Source: an uncultured Collinsella sp. (lineage in GTDB: Bacteria > Actinomycetota > Coriobacteriia > Coriobacteriales > Coriobacteriaceae). From it: a DNA stretch of 13,114 bases. Shown in pieces: positions 8,153-13,114 of this stretch. Every line of letters begins with the position of its first letter. Within the stretch, counting starts at the first letter, position 1. The translations under genes were made by a program, and so were the position numbers. Below the pieces are notes generated by a model. That model saw only the letters and a program-made list of their open reading frames with translations. It searched no databases and was not told the origin of the DNA. The stretch spans positions 1 through 13,114 of the forward strand of contig CAAEHI010000015.1 of assembly GCA_900755685.1 (NCBI GenBank). Direction: 5' to 3'.

Positions 8153-8158
8153 TACAAT
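8153..8158 (+). promoter_or_regulatory. Probable -10 element of carAB
   Basis: TACAAT differs from TATAAT at one base. The -35 position has no good hexamer, so activation or help from the AT-rich island is likely if this is the promoter. Predicted start is near 8165, which places the PyrR-like hairpin inside the transcript about 15-25 nt from its 5' end. Confidence 0.45.
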
Positions 8159-8179
8159 ACCGCGAGGCCTAACTACACA

Positions 8180-8212
8180 CCTTTAAGCCGGTCCTGTGAG
8201 ACCGGGAAGGAG
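8180..8212 (+). promoter_or_regulatory. PyrR-type binding-loop hairpin overlapping the carA ribosome binding site
   Basis: CCGGTC (8188-8193) pairs with GACCGG (8200-8205) around the hexaloop CTGTGA, which is CNGNGA, the invariant loop of the PyrR RNA binding site (consensus ARUCCNGNGAGGYU). Bases 8190-8203 match 11 of 14 positions, and the three differences sit in the stem: one changes an A-U to a G-C pair (both bases), the other replaces the U-G pair with U-A. Outside it, CCTT (8180-8183) can pair with AAGG (8207-8210), the first four bases of the carA Shine-Dalgarno AAGGAG (8207-8212). PyrR with UMP would then be expected to hold the hairpin and block translation, as described for mycobacterial pyr genes. 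PyrR itself is not in this window. Confidence 0.7.
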
Positions 8213-8216
8213 AACT

Positions 8217-9647
8217 ATGGCGAACAACCATACCGCGGGCGCTGCCGCCCGCACCTTCGCGCCCAGCGAGCTTTGCCAGCGTATGCTGGCCAAAACCAGC
8301 AAGGGCACCTGTGGTCCCTGCATCCTGTATCTTGAGGATGGGACCATTTTTTATGGACGTGCATGCGGCGCCGAGGGCACCGCGACCGGCGAAGTCTGCT
8401 TCAACACCTCGCTCGAGGGCTACTTTGAGGTCATGACCGACCCGAGTTATGCCGGCCAAATCGTAACCATGACCTATCCGCAGATCGGCAACTACGGTAT
8501 CGACGAGACCGACGTCCAGTCGGCCTTCCCCGGCGACGCCGTGCGCTCTGCGAGCGCTCCGGCCATGCGCGGCATGATCGTTCGCGACATGTGCGCCACG
8601 CCTTCTAACTGGCGCTCGGCCGTCAGCGTGCCGGAGTACCTGCGCGCACACGGCATCGTTGCTATCGAGGGTGTCGACACCCGCGCTCTGGTGCGCCATC
8701 TGCGCGACAATGGTTCCAAGATGGGCATTATCTCGACCGAGATCTTCGACGTCGACGAGCTTGCCGAGCGTCTGGCCGCAGCGCCTACGCTGGTAGGCGA
8801 GAACCTGGTCAAGACCGTAAGTTGCCCCGCGCCTCATGAGTTTGTGGCCGCCGACCTGCCTGCCACGCATGGCTTTGCGCTTTCGGCTGCCGCTCCTGCC
8901 CGTCACAAAGTGGTCGCCTACGACTGCGGTGTGAAGCGCGGCATTCTGGAAGGGCTGGTCCGCGCCGGCTGCGACCTTACCGTCGTGCCGTGGAATACGC
9001 CCGCGAGCGAGGTGCTCGACATGAATCCCGACGGCGTCTTTTTGTCCAATGGCCCCGGCGACCCCGACGCCGTGGTGGAGACCTACGAGCAGGTGCAGCA
9101 GCTGATCGGCAAGGTGCCGGTCTTTGGTATTTGCCTTGGTCACCAGATGATCAGCCTGGCCTGCGGCGCCCAGATGGAAAAGCTTAAGTTCGGTCACCGC
9201 GGTGGCAACCAGCCGGTCATGAACCTGGTAAGCCGTCGCGTGGAGATCACCGCACAAAACCATGGCTTTGGCCTGCTGTTCCCCAGCTTGGGCAAGCTTG
9301 TCCCCGAGCTTTCCGGCGGCGAGACCGAGCATGCGGCCGATGGAGATCTGCGCGTCTGGGTGCGCCGCGGAATCGCGCCGGTCGTGATGAACGAGCGCTT
9401 TGGCCGCATTCGCCTGACGCACGTGAACCTCAACGACGGCACCGCCGAGGGCATCCAGCTGCTCGACGCCCCGTGCTTCTCGGTCCAGTACCACCCCGAG
9501 GCCTCGCCTGGCCCCACCGATGCTCACTATCTCTTTACCGCCTTTACGCGACTCATGGACGGCGAGGAGAACTACCTGGACATCGACACCGCGAAGGACC
9601 GCCTGGCTGGCTGGAATTTCGCCGAGACTGAGACCGAGGAGAACTAA
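8217..9647 (+). CDS. carA: Carbamoyl-phosphate synthase small subunit (glutamine amidotransferase) CarA
   Basis: 476 aa from ATG 8217, which AAGGAG at 8207-8212 supports. CarA releases ammonia from glutamine and channels it to CarB for carbamoyl phosphate synthesis. The N-terminal domain starts near residue 35 (CILYLEDGTIFYG) and holds TSLEGYFEVMTDPSYAGQ and the EGVDTRALVRHLR region. The class I glutamine amidotransferase domain has the nucleophile Cys306 in GICLGHQ and the His426/Glu428 pair in QYHPEASPGP, so the triad is intact. The protein is 90-110 residues longer than typical CarA. The extra length is about 34 residues at the N-terminus, about 30 residues inserted between NHGFG (348-352) and LTHVNLNDG (from 400), and about 28 acidic residues at the C-terminus. 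A GTG at 8196 is open in frame but lies in the hairpin loop. One base separates it from carB. Confidence 0.96.
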   Translation: MANNHTAGAAARTFAPSELCQRMLAKTSKGTCGPCILYLEDGTIFYGRACGAEGTATGEVCFNTSLEGYFEVMTDPSYAGQIVTMTYPQIGNYGIDETDVQSAFPGDAVRSASAPAMRGMIVRDMCATPSNWRSAVSVPEYLRAHGIVAIEGVDTRALVRHLRDNGSKMGIISTEIFDVDELAERLAAAPTLVGENLVKTVSCPAPHEFVAADLPATHGFALSAAAPARHKVVAYDCGVKRGILEGLVRAGCDLTVVPWNTPASEVLDMNPDGVFLSNGPGDPDAVVETYEQVQQLIGKVPVFGICLGHQMISLACGAQMEKLKFGHRGGNQPVMNLVSRRVEITAQNHGFGLLFPSLGKLVPELSGGETEHAADGDLRVWVRRGIAPVVMNERFGRIRLTHVNLNDGTAEGIQLLDAPCFSVQYHPEASPGPTDAHYLFTAFTRLMDGEENYLDIDTAKDRLAGWNFAETETEEN

Positions 9648-9648
9648 C

Positions 9649-12963
<3,315 letters not shown>

Positions 12964-13037
12964 TTGACCTGGCCGGCCGGGGCGGCAGCCGGACACTTTC
13001 TCTCGGAAACTGGGCTTGGGGGTGCGGACAGAAAGTT

Positions 13038-13054
13038 GGACCGCGGGGCGGTCC
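13038..13054 (+). promoter_or_regulatory. GC-rich hairpin just before the last gene
   Basis: GGACCGC (13038-13044) pairs with GCGGTCC (13048-13054) around a GGG loop, 7 perfect pairs. It ends 4 nt before TGGAGG (13059-13064), the ribosome binding site of the frame at 13070. Hairpins here can limit translation of a transposase on read-through transcripts, but the Shine-Dalgarno is not itself in the stem. The lack of a U tract argues against an intrinsic terminator for carB. Confidence 0.4.
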
Positions 13055-13069
13055 GGACTGGAGGTTCGC

Positions 13070-13114
13070 ATGTACAGCAGGGAGAAGGTCGAGCTCTTCC
13101 TCCTGGCGACGGAG
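13070..13114 (+). CDS. Start of a gene cut by the window edge, possibly a transposase
   Basis: Fifteen codons (MYSREKVELFLLATE) run off the window end. TGGAGG at 13059-13064, five nt upstream, supports the ATG. The peptide resembles the first helix of helix-turn-helix proteins encoded by IS3-type first frames, and the upstream sequence looks like an element end, but 15 residues are too few for a firm call. A host regulator is the alternative. Confidence 0.45.
   Translation, partial: MYSREKVELFLLATE

Larger units (their letters stand above)
12991..13114 (+). mobile_element. Probable edge of an insertion sequence
   Basis: After the carB stop the sequence changes to GGACACTTTCT (12991-13001) and GCGGACAGAAAGTTGGACC (from 13024). 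Both resemble the GGACA/AAAGT-type ends common in IS3-like elements. ACTTTCT (12995-13001) and AGAAAGT (13030-13036) are exact inverse copies 28 bp apart. A translated frame follows at 13070. Only one end is in the window, so neither the terminal repeats nor a target duplication can be verified. The left boundary is approximate. Confidence 0.4.

Noticed and set aside
12971..12992. GGCCGGCC and CCGGC/GCCGG as a carB terminator
   Set aside because: Short GC stems with no following U tract; more likely ordinary GC-rich sequence near the element edge.

Overview
The window is GC-rich (roughly 60% or more by eye). Its genes carry strong NNC/NNG codon preference, AGGAG-type ribosome binding sites and tight spacing. 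Gene order and protein style (dnaB followed by purA and purD, CarA with family-atypical extensions, actinobacterial-type DnaB) suggest a gut coriobacterium such as Collinsella. That assignment is inferred from protein appearance and was not tested by any search. All supported genes lie on the + strand.

Layout: 1-259 is non-coding leader with an 11-bp perfect hairpin, a 16-bp near-palindrome and an extended -10 promoter. Then come dnaB (replicative helicase, 260-1651), purA (adenylosuccinate synthetase, 1745-3031), purD (GAR synthetase, TTG start at 3150), and a Nudix hydrolase of the ADP-ribose pyrophosphatase type (4476-5171) closed by a 14-bp terminator hairpin. A second unit holds a half-size ABC exporter (5253-7025) and an unrecognised single-pass membrane protein (7045-8010), closed by a strong terminator. 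A third unit is carA-carB (8217-12963), preceded by an AT-rich island and a short leader containing a very good match to a PyrR binding loop. The window ends inside what looks like the edge of an insertion sequence with the first 15 codons of a possible transposase.

Functionally, most of the window is nucleotide supply and DNA replication: IMP to adenylosuccinate (PurA), an early step of IMP synthesis (PurD), carbamoyl phosphate for UMP and arginine (CarAB), a nucleotide-sugar house-cleaning enzyme (Nudix), and the fork helicase (DnaB). The exporter/membrane-protein pair is the only part whose role cannot be read from the sequence.

The most interesting signals are regulatory. One is the PyrR-like hairpin directly abutting the carA Shine-Dalgarno, with an outer helix able to cover that Shine-Dalgarno. 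The other is a pair of mutually exclusive hairpins between purA and purD. Protein oddities are a Nudix enzyme lacking the diagnostic ADPRase proline and carrying an acidic N-terminal extension, and a CarA about 90 residues longer than usual. I see no CRISPR array, tRNA, rRNA, prophage or defence system.
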